From: Alisma plantago-aquatica
Lineage: Eukaryota; Streptophyta; Magnoliopsida; Alismatales; Alismataceae
DNA: 64,000 nucleotides
Assembly (NCBI GenBank): GCA_963693085.1
Contig: OY856409.1
Span: forward strand, 665,971,591 to 666,035,590
Direction of reading: 5' to 3'
Positions 20,701-32,213 of the stretch are shown one piece after another. The notes beneath the pieces were generated by a model, which did no database searches, was not told the origin of the DNA, and worked only from the letters and a program-made list of their open reading frames with translations. Within the stretch, counting starts at the first letter, position 1; each line of letters starts with the position of its first letter. Made by a program: the position numbers and the translations under genes.

Positions 20701-23700
20701 CCTCCATACTACGCCAAGGGAAGATGAAGGAAACATCCCAACTGAGGCACCAGCCAACCAAGAAGGTGTCAACAAAGAAATATCGGATATGAAGGAAAGC
20801 AAATATGGTAAATGGGGAGGCAAAAAAAGGAATTTCTAGAAGAGAACCATTTCACTGATCCAAGGCAACTAAATAAAGCTTGCACATAGATGAAGAGTAT
20901 GTCATCTCAGTAAAAAGGATTCTGGACATGATCAATCTTGATAAATCATGATGACCACCCACGATGAGCCCTTGACGCGACGAAGTTCATGGAAGTTGGA
21001 CAAGAAATAGACGACCTCCATGAGATCATATCTAACTCAACCCTTGGTCTTGAGAAAAACCAACCACGATGAGCCCCGGGCGTGATAAAGTTCATGAAAG
21101 TTGGGCAAGAAATAGACGACCTCCCAGAAATCATATCTAACTCTACCCTCACTATTGTTAAGTTAACTTTAAATATGTCATCACTAACTGTGCAGGTTGA
21201 GAAATTTACAAAGGATATGTAACTATTGTTGAGATTTCCAAAGTAGATGTAGCTCCTTGCTGCAAACCAATTGTAGGTTATGGAGGTTCTTACAGGCATG
21301 ACCAGAGAGGTTGCTTTACTAAAACAATAGTGGCACAAACTAAGGAAAGAGAATGATCAGCTACACGCCTAAGAAAGGAAGCAAAAGGAGGCACCAAAAA
21401 CATTGCCTTCCCAAAAAAAACCATCTTCTAAAAGATAGAAGATCACTGATGAGGAGGCATCCTTCTTACTGGAAACAAAAGTAGATGTGCAACTAAAAGT
21501 AGATATGAGGTTCACAAAATTGAACATCAGCCAAGCTGCACCATCTTCAGTACAAGAAGTCAAAGAAATACTATGTGCCAAACATGGATAAGAATAATCT
21601 ATGAGGAACATGGAAGTTCCCATTGGGAAGAATGATGATGCAAACTCCCCAACCTCACTAGGTGACTCCATCGATAAATACATAATAGAAAATAACCCAA
21701 ATAAGAGGAAGATCTAGGTTCCCCAGAAATACTAGAACAAGTTATTCCCACAAAAGACGTCGAGGCAACCATAGAAAATAATGTTGTTTTAAGATCATCA
21801 TGAGTAAAAGAAGAGGAGCTAGAAACAACTGAAGATTTAATAAACATGTTGGACCCCTCTTTGACTACAAATCCCTCCCCCTCCCATAGAGTTTGAAGAC
21901 ATAGTCAATGAATTTTTACTCAAAGAACCTATAGAGGGAGGAATACATCATCCTACTACTTTTGATGTAGATATATAAGAATAGTTATCTGAGGAAGATG
22001 AAGGGAATGTGGACTTTATGTTCAATAAGGCTCTAACCAAACCTAAACCACCAATCTTCCCTGAACCATCATTGGCTAATGCAACAAGTTTGGCAGCGCT
22101 ACCACTGCTGCCATGCAAAATGAGAAAGATGGATATGAATTCAATATCATGATGCTTCTTTGTGACATATATTTCATGGCTAATATACTTAATGATGACA
22201 AGCCTAGTAACGATGTCATCTACATGAACAACAAATATTCTCTGACCAAAAATGAATTCTGGCCAACCTTCAGGCACAAAGCATCAATGAATAGAGTATT
22301 CTTCAAGGTTCTCTATGGAACAATCATAGAAGAATATATGTACAAAGATAAAGAGGGGTCAGACTTTAACACCACATCTAATATGGAAGCACAATTATAT
22401 GTAGATAACAATACAACTCCCTCTATCAGAGAATGTATAGCTTGTAGCACTTCCCTTCAAGGCTTCCAACCATTGGTTGCTGGCAATGGTAGATATATCC
22501 ACTAGGCGGGTCATTACTTACAACTACAACATAAAAGACATGTCGTGTGCAAGGATGGCATACGAGAAGGTAGATCAAATGATGATACAAGAAATCCCCA
22601 CACAACTGAAACATCTAATACAAGGGGAGCATGGATGGTATCGTCCTATATGGAAAGAGATGTGGATAGATTACAATAGACCCTAGCTAATACCAAACTC
22701 GAGGTATAGTGCAATTTTCGTGCTCAGGACAATTGAGGCATTAAATAGGGAATTTCCCTTGAGCAAATAGCCAATGAAGACTTCCATACCCTATTAGGGA
22801 AGTATGTCATGTAGATAATCCATGATAGAAGACTTTTCCATGAAGAGTGCATGGAAGACATTCCATGTAGGATGTACTTAGTGGTACCCCACCTAGAGAA
22901 AATGTCATGGAGGGAATAGTCACAACAACTGTGAAAAGATTATGAAGATCCTCCTCAACAAACTTCTGAAGCAACTCTACCAGTTATCCACTCCAACAAC
23001 AAGACACCTCCACCCCTTTGCCCAAAGGAATAGATCTACAAGCCAGTAAGGAAGTCGAGGTAGACAAGGAAGAATTTGCCCCTACAGAAGAACACACTAC
23101 CCCACTCTCCCATTCCTTACATGAATCGATAGACAAACATATGGTTGCCAAGACAAATGTCGAACAAGAGAAGGATACCCTTTCAGAAGTTCACATGAAA
23201 CCTAAAATAGTTCATGCGACTACATGGGCCACTTCCCCACCTCACACCAATACCATCTAACCATAGATAGAATAGGAAGTGCCCAAAATGGAAGAGGATA
23301 CAATGCAAACTGTAGAAAAAGCTATAGAATAACTAGCATCAACAGATCTCATACAATCCATCTTTGATAAATTAGACAAACATGCATGCTATCAGATTTC
23401 GCTAAAGGATATAAACTTCATCATGGAATAACTCAAGCCCAGTGAAGATGAAATCATCACAATTTTTGAAAGAGATAAAATCGATGTCCTACGACCAAAC
23501 CTCCATGATATACTCACTATTGTAGGTTGTATGACTATAAAAGACATAACTGCTTTCCAGTTACTTCTAGTTGATGAGCTGGATGATGTATACATGGCTT
23601 TCTATGATATAGTTGGGTACATCATTCTGAAAATAGATTCCATAAAACTCCATAGACTTTCTAAGTGCCTAAAGTACAAAATCCCACGCCTCATCTTTGT

Positions 23701-24150
23701 ACCCATTCTCCATGATGGTCAGTAGAATCTTCTGTCAATAAATACAAATGACAAAAAGCTGATCTTATACAAAAATTTGGGCACTACTTTTAGTGTGAAA
23801 AAAACTACATATCACAAAGTAGCTAACAACATAACCGAATAGGAAGTTGCGCAGGTGGCTACATATATTGTTGAGATCATCAATCTAAATGTTAGAGGCC
23901 TTGAGGATGAAGAGATGATATTTGACAAAACATAATTCTGCCATAGGAGCTAGCAACAAGCACTCGACTCCAATGACTACAGTTTCTATGTCTTATTCTA
24001 AATGCAAAGAATAGAAACATTTAGTAAAAGGTTGTAGCTTTACCAAGAAGAAGACTACTATCGCCACCTATGAGGGACTTACACATTGAAGCTCCTAACC
24101 TCAGAGTGGGCATTGCCTTTTTTGAGGCCTTAACTCTCCAATTATCACTC
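20701..24150 (+). pseudogene. Second coding region of the Athila-like element, C-terminal part (function unknown)
   Basis: A chain of plus-strand open fragments in changing frames. Visible are KFM-VGQEIDDL-EIISNSTL (twice), VQVEKFTKDM, REVALLKQ-WHKLRKENDQL (heptad-like, possible coiled coil), acidic stretches with EFEDIVNEFLLKEPIEGG and SEEDEGNVDFMFNKALTKPK, an open piece at 22113-22505, ASKEVEVDKEEFAPTEEH (23040-23095) and an open piece at 23531-23725. Composition is acidic and Glu/Lys/Asp rich in the plus-strand frames. I recognise no domain. Whether it is one protein with the preceding part or a second one cannot be decided. Minus-strand frames here are shadows. Confidence 0.45.
20959..21150 (+). 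repeat. Imperfect ~106-bp tandem duplication inside the second coding region
   Basis: Units start CCACGATGAGCCC at 20959 and 21065. They share AAGTTCATG, CAAGAAATAGACGACCTCC and ATCATATCTAACTC in order. 106 bp is not a multiple of three, so the duplication shifted the frame and belongs to the decay phase or followed it. Confidence 0.85.
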
Positions 24151-24865
24151 AACCTCAATCTTTGACACCATGAGGATAGGGTGCATGATAAGTTTGGGGG
24201 GTGTCTGAACAAAGAGCCAGTTACGTGTACATGCCCAATATCTTTAAATTCTACAATTTTCTATCTTAGTTTTTCCAACAGTTTCTTTGATAACTTTAAA
24301 ATCTTTAATATTTGAAATTGTACATTTCTTGTTGCCCTAACAAAGAAATAATTTTGATATATAGGTATTTTTTGAGTCCAATTTTCCTAGATATTGTCAT
24401 CACTCACATTTTATACCTTCTTGTCTTCCAGCTACTTCTTAGTGTAATTATTTTAATAGTGATGGTTTTGGCTATTAATTCACATAAAAAAATCTACTTC
24501 ACCATGTCTCTATGTCATTATTATCTCAAGATACTATAATCAACAAAAGAATGTTGCTATCCCTGGAAAAACCCTTTGAAATAAAGAGGAACCCATCTAA
24601 TGCATTCCTGATCGATCACCTAGCCTCCCGGTATAGGTTGAAAAGTGCAAGCACTTGCAACAGAGGAAATGGCTACCCCTTCTAGTTTTCAATCCCCTCT
24701 ATGAGATCAAAAGAGGTTTGGTAGCCCATATACCTGATTATCCTATCATCCAAGTCTTGTGAGCAAGAATAAAAGTTGAGTGTGAATAAAAGCATGAGAT
24801 TTGTGCATAGAAAGATGTTGAAAGGCTATGCCCTGTCGATGTATATCTGCAATCAAGAATATAGA
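24151..24865 (+). other. Athila-like non-coding tail up to the copia-B insertion
   Basis: Starts with the G-rich stretch (TTTGGGGGGTGTCTG) that follows coding DNA in Athila-type elements. Beyond it is AT-rich DNA without coding signal. It is cut at 24866 by the copia-B LTR. Confidence 0.5.
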
Positions 24866-25089
24866 TGTTTTAGTATGTATGCCTAGAGAGCCAATCATGT
24901 GATGATTGTAATGGAATAACTTTTAAAAGGATTTGATTATTAATAAAAGGTAAGCTTCCAATTTATTCTATTTAATTCAATTATGAGATAGTGATGTAAA
25001 AATATAAATGTATAGAGAATAATATAACTCAATGATGTATGTCTTCAAGTACATGACTTGGAAGAATGAGATCATAGGGATGTTAAGAG

Positions 25090-25175
<86 letters not shown>

Positions 25176-27086
25176 GTCCCATATCAGTTGTTATTATGGA
25201 AGGTTGATAGCCAACAATAACACATTAGATCATAGTGTGAGTTGGTTGATGACAAAATCTCATTAGTCATGATATGGCAATATCAAACCAATCACATAGA
25301 TACATGTTAGAGAACGATGTACCAGACAGACCCACCGTGAGACTGACACATGGAAGCCATCATCATGGAATTCATAGTCAGCTCTCACAGTGATGGCGGG
25401 GGTTTTGGTTCTTAGGCCTACAATCATTGCACTCATCACATGTCATTGGGTACGCTTTGACATCATCAAACACAGTCTTGAAACATGGGTTGTTCTAAAG
25501 GTGATGATTAAGTGACTTTGACACAAGGGGATAGACTGTGAATGATAGAAATGGGATTTGTCCCTCTTAGAGGAGTTTGATGTTCTAGGCCTCTTGATTA
25601 GCAAGACTGAGAAATGCATGGCCATGCACATGTGAGTCAACATGAGATATTGAGCTTACATATATCTAAGATAGTCTGCTCTTAGTTCAAGAAACAAGAT
25701 TGAATGATGTAGAGGGTGATTGCTCAATGCCTCAAGTTCAATCTGAATATCAATGATAAAGAGCTATACAAACACTGCAACACGATACACAAATTTTTGG
25801 TTGAAGTTACTTTCCAACTTTCCATTTACTTTGGTAGCATTGATGTGTGACTAGGCACCGCTCATTATTAGTGATGTCATAAGTTGTTATGGACATTCAC
25901 TTTCAACTTAATAAGAGACCTATATGGTCACACCATAGGTCTCTACCTAGAAGAGGAGTTTGATCTTGAATGACAGATGAATTAATTGTTTAAATGTTTA
26001 GGTAATTAATTCACGCAACAAGTAGCCTGACTGCACTACTAGACGCCCAACTCATGGAAGGAGACGGACATCTGGAGTGCCAAATAGTCGACTAAAGGGT
26101 TCAGATGGGCATTTGGAATGTCAGACTGATTTGAGTTGAAATTGGCTATGGATTGAACCGACCGGCCTAGCTTGGCTCCCCAGTCGACTGACTGGATGAG
26201 CAAAATGGTTGTCTTGCATGGGTGAGATGGTCCAATTCAGTTGAAGGAAGGTTCTAGATATTTCCAAGATCATTTTGGTTGCACATTACTTGTTGTGCAA
26301 TAAATTAATATGTAATATTAATTGGAAACAAATTACCAATTTTGTGTGTGACTAAGAAAGCATCATAAGACCGTATGGCATGCCAAATGACCGATTCGGC
26401 TGTCGCAGATTGTGAAAGTTCCAGAACTGTTTAAAAATTTGAGATCTTTCAGTCCCTTCCACTCCCACACAGACTAAGAACCTTGTCTTGAACCCCCTCT
26501 AATAAATATAGGGGTACTAGGGGCTTCCCAGAACACAACACAGACAATTGAGAATCAGTTGCTTTGATAATTATTGTCCTCTCTAGTTGTGGTAACCACG
26601 AGATCCCAAGAAAGTCCTACCCTAATAGCGAGGGATAGCAAGAGAGAGAACAACTGAGATCATTGTTGTGGGAGAGCAAGTTGGTGACTAGTATGCCAGC
26701 AGGAGGGGCAACTCCTTCCTATCTATTCTAGAAGGATGACAAGAGTTCCAGGTGGTCCTTGTGGATTTCTCTAGAGGTGGGAGGTTGTTGTCTACCGCTA
26801 GGAGGACATCATCATCCATCAGTTTGTGATGAGAGGAGCTACTACAGAAGACAATGTTTGAGTCTGTTGTTTGTGGAGGAGCAGTCATATGAGACTCAGT
26901 GCAATTAGGAGTCAGAGTTGCGCATTACAATGACGAGGATTATCACTAGACTTGCTCCAAGACTAGGTATATCCTTGAAACCATCCTTTCCATATTATAG
27001 TTATTGACACAAATTGCTATTTATGGGGAATATGGTAGATAAAATTTTGGTTTTCACTACCTACTCTGTAGCCATATTTCCCTATA
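24866..27086 (+). repeat. copia-B 5' LTR (2.2 kb)
   Basis: Begins TGTTTTAGTATGTATGCCTA, the family start with a small insertion, and runs to TTTCCCTATA just before the PBS. It is colinear with the 3' LTR (32214-32996) over its first ~850 bp and, on the other strand, with 39078-40214 over its last ~1140 bp. A TATA-like AATAAATATAGGGG lies at about 26501. The (TA)n at 25090-25172 is absent from the 3' LTR. Confidence 0.9.
25090..25172 (+). repeat. (TA)n microsatellite in copia-B 5' LTR
   Basis: About 80 bp of nearly pure TA with one C. It creates a spurious open frame of alternating Tyr-Ile. The homologous site of the 3' LTR (about 32430) has no expansion. Confidence 0.95.
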
Positions 27087-27087
27087 G

Positions 27088-27100
27088 TGGTATCAAAGTC
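27088..27100 (+). promoter_or_regulatory. copia-B primer-binding site (initiator tRNA-Met type)
   Basis: TGGTATCAAAGTC, close to the standard TGGTATCAGAGCC. Copia-C has TGGTATCAGAACC at the same place (44713). Confidence 0.85.
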
Positions 27101-27216
27101 AATGTCAATTTACTAAATTATGGGATAATCGATATGATCAAATTTTTATTTTGTCATTATATTATTGCATGTGATGCGAATAACATCTTGTCAAATCCAA
27201 TACCATGATAATCCCA

Positions 27217-27273
<57 letters not shown>

Positions 27274-28444
27274 ATTGACACGTGTCACCCTAAAAGCGGA
27301 TTTAATGGTGGATGTGTAGCATGGCTATGGACAAAAACCCCTATGATTTGTGCATGGTTGTGTAGTTGGTTGATCCTTTTATCTCAGTTTATGTACCAAG
27401 CCTCGATCTTATCTTCCCAATGTAAAATTATTATTCTTTCCTACCCTTTCTCGCCTCAAATGTAACTCAAGGTTTCTCTATAATCATATAAAAGTAGGAT
27501 TGTCTACTTTTATGTTATGATGAAGAAGCTGACATCCCATAGATGAGCCAACAAGATGGAGGACAAAGGAGGACCAGGCGGACAAGCTGAATCGATTGGC
27601 TGGTGGAACCGATTGATCAACTAGAGGAGCCAGCAGATGATGGACCGAAGAAATTAGACGACTGGTGAGACAACCTAACAACTGGCCAGGAGGTGAGCCG
27701 ATCGGTTCAAGGGTTGAACCGATCAACCAAGATTGGAAAAGCATGGATCTTCATCAACAAAAAGTTTTTGCATGTGATGTATACCTAGATGACATAATTC
27801 CTAGTGGCTCTAAGGAATTACATTAGGCTGGCCATAACCATCACTTTCGTGTATTGCATGTTTTCATTATGGGATATAACATGTATATGATATGTACTAT
27901 ATATGTAGTGATTGGATAAAGTATATGTATTTATACAAACTCCTTTAATTAAAATATTAAGTCTTAGATGCCTTCCATTAGCAACACACATTTAAATATT
28001 GATTGACCAAGCGTAGATTTGCATAAAGCATAGTGCGTCATCTATCTCGTGGAAGTGTGGATGTAGATATGTAGATTTTCACAAAGCATGGTGCATGTCT
28101 ATCATGTTGGCTTTTAGGTCAGGCTTAATTGGTGACTTGGAGAGTCCAAGCCCAGAGGCTGATTACGACAAAGAGTTTCACATATCATCTATCTAATAGT
28201 TGTATATGATGAAATTGGCAGGTTGCAGGCGATCGGTAAAAGCCGACTCATGACTTGATAAAATATGGATCTTTACCCACTAGAATATTGTACACTGCAA
28301 TTTTCCAAATTGATATTGAGGGCTATCAAATTGAATAAAATAGTGGGAGCGATAATAATTAAAGGCCTAATTAATATGGTCAAATTGAAATCAAATCAAA
28401 TCAAAAGATTTTTGACAAATTTAAATTTTCTCTTATAGAATCAA
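27101..28444 (+). other. copia-B 5' leader with (AT)n and a hairpin
   Basis: Non-coding. Contains (AT)n at 27221-27270 and a perfect hairpin at 27700-27724 (GATCGGTTCAA, GGG, TTGAACCGATC). Both have counterparts in the copia-C leader (44849-44881; 45319-45337). Open frames here (for example minus 27484-27744) have no support. Confidence 0.75.
27221..27270 (+). repeat. (AT)n microsatellite in copia-B leader
   Basis: Pure AT run with a CATATATACAT start, about 133 bp after the PBS. The same distance and flanks occur in copia-C. Confidence 0.95.
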
Positions 28445-29130
28445 ATGACGAACAAATCCAATTTGCAATTGGTCCTAAAGAAGGAAAAACTTGATGGGAG
28501 AAATTTCCATGATTGGTTTTGGACTTTGAGAAGGGTTCACAATGAAGAATGCAAGCTCTACATCCTTGACAAACTGGTGCCATAAATACCTACTCCTGAT
28601 GCACCCAAGGCATAAGTGGATTCTTACCGAAATCATGCCAATGATTCTTTAGAGATAAAGTACCTTGTGCTTAGCTACATGAACTATGAGTTTCATGAGC
28701 AATGTGAATACATGAGTGTTCTTAAGATGGTAACACATCTTAAGAAAGTGACACTAGTCTTACAGAGCAAGAAAGGGATAATATGATGAAGGTGTTTCTT
28801 GAGTCAAAGTTGACAGATGGAACCTCAAAAGAAGAACATGTGCTTAATGTGATTGGACATGTGTATCATATTGAAGAACTGGGATTCACCTTGAGTCAAG
28901 ATTTGGCCACTGACATTATTCTAAAGACAATGCCATAATCATATAGGTGCTTCATTGCATGTTATCGTGTGAATAATACGGCTGGACAAATGTCATAATT
29001 GCTTTCCATGTTGATTCATTATGAAGTAAAATTGAAGAAGAACAAGCATGTGATGGTGATCAGTAGAGCTGAATCCAAGGATTAAAGCAAGACCAAGAAG
29101 AGTTCTGAGGTCGAGGCCAAATCTAAATCT
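28445..29130 (+). pseudogene. copia-B gag
   Basis: ATG at 28445 gives MTNKSNLQLVLKKEKLDG, then NFHDWFWTLRRV and ECKLYILDKLVP: the typical copia capsid start (…LNGxNFxDWxRNLRIVL…LYVLD). Then come LVLSYMNYEFHEQCEYM and, in another frame, DLATDIILKTMP-like sequence near 28905-28940. Copia-C has the same start (ATG 46094, MTNTN). Stops lie at PxxP-IPTP and before VDSY, and frameshifts follow near 28755. Gag would assemble the particle; the start choice rests on the conserved N-terminus in both copies. Confidence 0.85.
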
Positions 29131-29590
29131 TCAGCACTCAAGATAAGGAGAAATAAAAGTGCAAGAGGATATCATCCTTTGTACTTGAAGGCATTCATGA
29201 AGAAGAACATGGGGATGGTGATCTCCACTTTAGGTATATATGTTATTGAGATAAATCTATCTACTTCATCATCATGGGTACTAGATACCAGATGTCGATA
29301 TCACATATGTTCTGATATGCAAGACCTGAAAGGAAGTAGGGCTTTGGGAAAAGGCAAGGTGGAACTATAAGTTGTTAATGGTGCAAATGTTGCATCCAAC
29401 ATAGTTGGAACCTATAGTATATCTCTACCCACATGGCTTGTAATAGAGTTAAAGAACTGCTATTATGTACCTGCTATACATAGAATAATCACTTCTGTAT
29501 CTTGTTTGGACAAGGATGCATTTGAATTCCATATTAAAAATGGTTGATGTTCTATTTCAAAAGATGGCATCTTCTATGGAAGTGCCCCAA
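29131..29590 (+). pseudogene. copia-B protease
   Basis: An open piece at 29179-29370 reads STSSSWVLDTRCRYHICSDM. The retropepsin active site D-T-G is here D-T-R (about 29281-29292), so the catalytic Gly is lost. VGTYSISLPTWLVIELKNC and YYVPAIHRIITSVSCLDKD follow in frame after a stop near 29368. A second stop lies after HIKNG. The order and spacing agree with copia pol. Confidence 0.85.
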
Positions 29591-30670
29591 TGTCTTATGG
29601 TCTTTACTTGTTAGATCTAAAGAGATATGTATATAATGTTAATACCAAAAGACTAAAACTCAAAAACTCAAACAAAACATACATTTGGCATTGTCATCTA
29701 GGACACATAAATGAGAATCACATATCTAGACTCCATAAAGATGGTTATCCAGACTCTTTTAATTTTGAATCAATAGAGACATGTGAATTTTGTTTATTGG
29801 GCAAGATGGATAAAACACCTTTCACGGGTAACAATGAGACGACTAATGATCTATTAAGACTCATACATACTAATGTGTATGGAACTTTTAGAACAACCAT
29901 TAGAGGTGGGTATCAATACTTCATTGCCTTCACTGATGACTTCAATAGGTATGTCTATGGTTATTTAGTGAAACATAAGTCAGAAGATCTTGAAAAGTTC
30001 AAGGCATTTATGAATGAAGTACAAAACCAACTTGATAAAAGTATAACGACACTTTGTTCTGATTAAGGTGGAGGATACTTAAATCAAGAGTTTGAGAACC
30101 TTCTTAGATCCCATGGGATTGTATCCCAATAGACTCCACCTGGAACACTCAACATAATGGTGTATCAAAAAGAAGGAATCACACATTACTGGATATGGTG
30201 TACTTGATGATGAGTTTAGTTGAGCTTCCAACTACCTTCTGGGGATGTTCTCTACAAACCGTTGTGTTTACACTAAATCGAGTACCATCTAAATCGGTTC
30301 AAAATATACCATATGAGATATGGATTAGGAAGTGTCCCAAAATGCCTTTTATGAGAATTTGGGGGTGTGAAGCTTATATCAAGAAAATGTTTCCTAAAAA
30401 GATTGGCCCAAGATCTGATAAATGTTATTTTTTTGGATATCCCAAAGAAACTGTGGGATACTACTTGTATAATCCATCTAACAACAAAGTGTTTGTTGCT
30501 AGAGATATTGTATTCCTATAAAAGAAATTTATTTACAAAGGAATCATTGGGAGACAAGTGGAACTTGAAGAGGTTCGAGACCAACAAGAAAACATAGAAT
30601 TGATAGATGAACAAGAGGAACCAAGAGAATCACAAGGTGTTGTGGAATCCAAAATCTAAATAGGAACCTC
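29590..30670 (+). pseudogene. copia-B integrase
   Basis: An open part at 29590-30066 has the zinc finger (WHCHLGHINENHI ... CEFCLLGKM) and the core. The first catalytic block, usually HTDVxGP, reads HTNVYG (about 29863-29880), so Asp is changed to Asn; the block FTDDFNRYVYGYL is kept. A stop precedes GGGYLNQEFENLL. 30195-30521 continues with LNRVPSKSVQNIPYEIW, WGCEAY and KCYFFGYPKETVGYYLY. Intact protein would insert the cDNA. Confidence 0.9.
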
Positions 30671-30699
30671 ATAGATCTAATAGGACATGCCTTGAGCCT

Positions 30700-31530
30700 A
30701 AAAGATTTGGAATATTTGTGACTCAAGAAGGAAGTGAATCGGTCATAGATGATGAGCCAATATCCTATCAAGATGCTATTGAGGGAACAAAGTCTAAGAA
30801 ATGGCTTGAGGCCATGATATTTGAGATGGAATCCATGTATACCAACAAAGTATGGATGTTGGTGGATCCACCTAAAGGGGTAAAACCCATTGGGTGCAAA
30901 TGTGTCTTCAAGAAGAAGTCCAACACAGATGGAAAAGTTCAACCTATAAGGGAAGATTGTCTGCAAATTATTTTAGACAAGTTCAAGGTGTTGACTATGA
31001 AGAAACCTTTTCTCCAGTGACCATGGTGAAGCCCATTAGGATCATGCTTTCTATTATAGCTTATCATGACTATGAGATTAGGCAGATGGATGTTAAAACC
31101 AAATTCCTTAATGGGAATCTTGCCGAGGATGTATATATGACACATCGTGAGGGTTTTATAAATCCAAAATTTGCAAATGAAGTTTGTAAGCTACAAAAGT
31201 CAATCTATGGATTGAAGTAAGCATCTTGGAGCTGGAATCTTCATTTTGATGAGACAGTCAAAGGGTTTGGCTTTATTCAAAATGAAGATGAAAATTGTGT
31301 GTACAAGAAGATTACTGTGAGCATAGTGACATTCCTCATATTGTACGTAGATGACATACTATTGATGGGGAATGACATCCCTACTTTACAAAAGGTAAAT
31401 ACATGGCTTAGAAATACATTCTCTATGAAAGACTTAGGAGAAGCATCCTACATCTTGGGGATAAAGATCTATAGAGATAGATCCATCAGGCTTCTTGAAC
31501 ACATGCATTTGATTCCAGATGCCTCATAAA
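30700..31530 (+). pseudogene. copia-B reverse transcriptase
   Basis: 30718-31020 gives EPISYQDAIEGTKSKKWLEAM, VWMLVDPPKGVKPIGCKCVF. A frameshift near 30950 leads to 30894-31220 with VDYEETFSPV, RIMLSIIAYHDYEIRQMDVK, FLNGNLAEDVYMT and LQKSIYGLK. A stop (TAA for the usual Gln codon of YGLKQAS) follows. 31299-31529 has LILYVDDILLMGNDI with an intact YVDD (31344-31355) and SMKDLGEASYILGIKIYRDRS. It ends abruptly at a deletion. Confidence 0.92.
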
Positions 31531-32200
31531 TTGAATCAATCATGTACGCAATGTTGTATACCTATCCAGACATCTTGTATGTCTTGATCATTATGAGCAA
31601 ATATCAGTCAAATACAGGTGATGCTCACTGGACAGTTGTGAAGAACATTCTTAAGTATTTGAGAAGGAAAAACGATCAATTCTTGGTCTACAAAAGAGAG
31701 GAAGAGTTGGCGGGAAAAGGTTACACTGATGCAAGCTTCCAGACTGATCAACATGATTATAAATCGCAATCAAGATTTTTGTTTTGCCTAAACAATAGAG
31801 TTGTAAGATGGAAGAGTTCCAAGCAAGAGTCAATTGTTGATTCTATAACAGAGGTCGAGTATATTGTTGCATCGAATGCAACAAACTAGGATGTGTTGAT
31901 CAAGAAGTTCATTACAGAACTTGGGGTTATTCCAAGCATCAGTGACACAATTGAGCTATATTGTAACAATAATGGAGCTATTGCACAAGCTAAGGAACCC
32001 ATAATGCATTAGCACTCAAAGCATATATAAAGGCGATTCCATCTCATATAAGAGATTATACAACAAGGAGATGTAAAGATCTACAAAGTACCAACTGAGA
32101 ACAATGTTGTTGAACCCTTGACAAAGGCACTTTCACAATAGAAGCATGATGGTCATGTAAGGTCACTCGGAATAAGATTCGTGGGTGATTGTCTCTAAGT
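31530..32200 (+). pseudogene. copia-B RNase H
   Basis: Open 31542-31889: MYAMLYTYPDILYVLIIMSK, KNILKYLRRKNDQFLVYKRE, GYTDASFQTDQHDYKSQSRF, WKSSKQESIVDSITEVEYIV. After a stop FITELGVIPSISDTIELYCN, NGAIAQAKEP and VPTENNVVEPLTKALSQ follow to ~32140. About 50 residues between IYRDRS...and the start of this piece are missing when compared with the family, which shows an internal deletion near 31515. In LSQ-KHDGH a stop TAG stands for CAG. Confidence 0.9.
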
Positions 32201-32202
32201 GC

Positions 32203-32211
32203 AAGTGGGAG
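32203..32211 (+). promoter_or_regulatory. copia-B polypurine tract
   Basis: AAGTGGGAG just before the LTR start TGTTGGTACATATACC. The same tract lies at 10017 (copia-A) and 52623 (copia-C). Confidence 0.8.
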
Positions 32212-32213
32212 TC

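Larger units (their letters stand above)
12305..24865 (+). mobile_element. Athila-like Ty3/gypsy element, internal region
   Basis: Long internal region running from a tRNA-Asp-type PBS through gag, protease, RT, RNase H and integrase (to ~18070), then a second coding stretch (19020-~24150) and a non-coding tail in which copia-B is inserted at 24866. The sequence TTTGGGGGGTGTCTG near 24193-24210 resembles the G-rich 'aagtgtggggg' stretch that follows coding DNA in Athila-type elements. The probable continuation of the tail, with PPT and 3' LTR, is found inverted at 39077-36561. Every coding part carries stops. Confidence 0.8.

Noticed and set aside
20946..21338. 130-codon minus-strand frame with an internal repeated segment
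   Set aside because: Antisense shadow of the tandem duplication in the plus-strand coding region; no own motif.
22113..22505. 130-codon plus-strand frame as a separate gene
   Set aside because: No promoter or homologous domain of its own; taken as a fragment of the decayed second coding region of the Athila-like element.
25032..25220. Open frame of alternating Tyr-Ile
   Set aside because: Translation of the (TA)n microsatellite; the same holds for 27205-27465.
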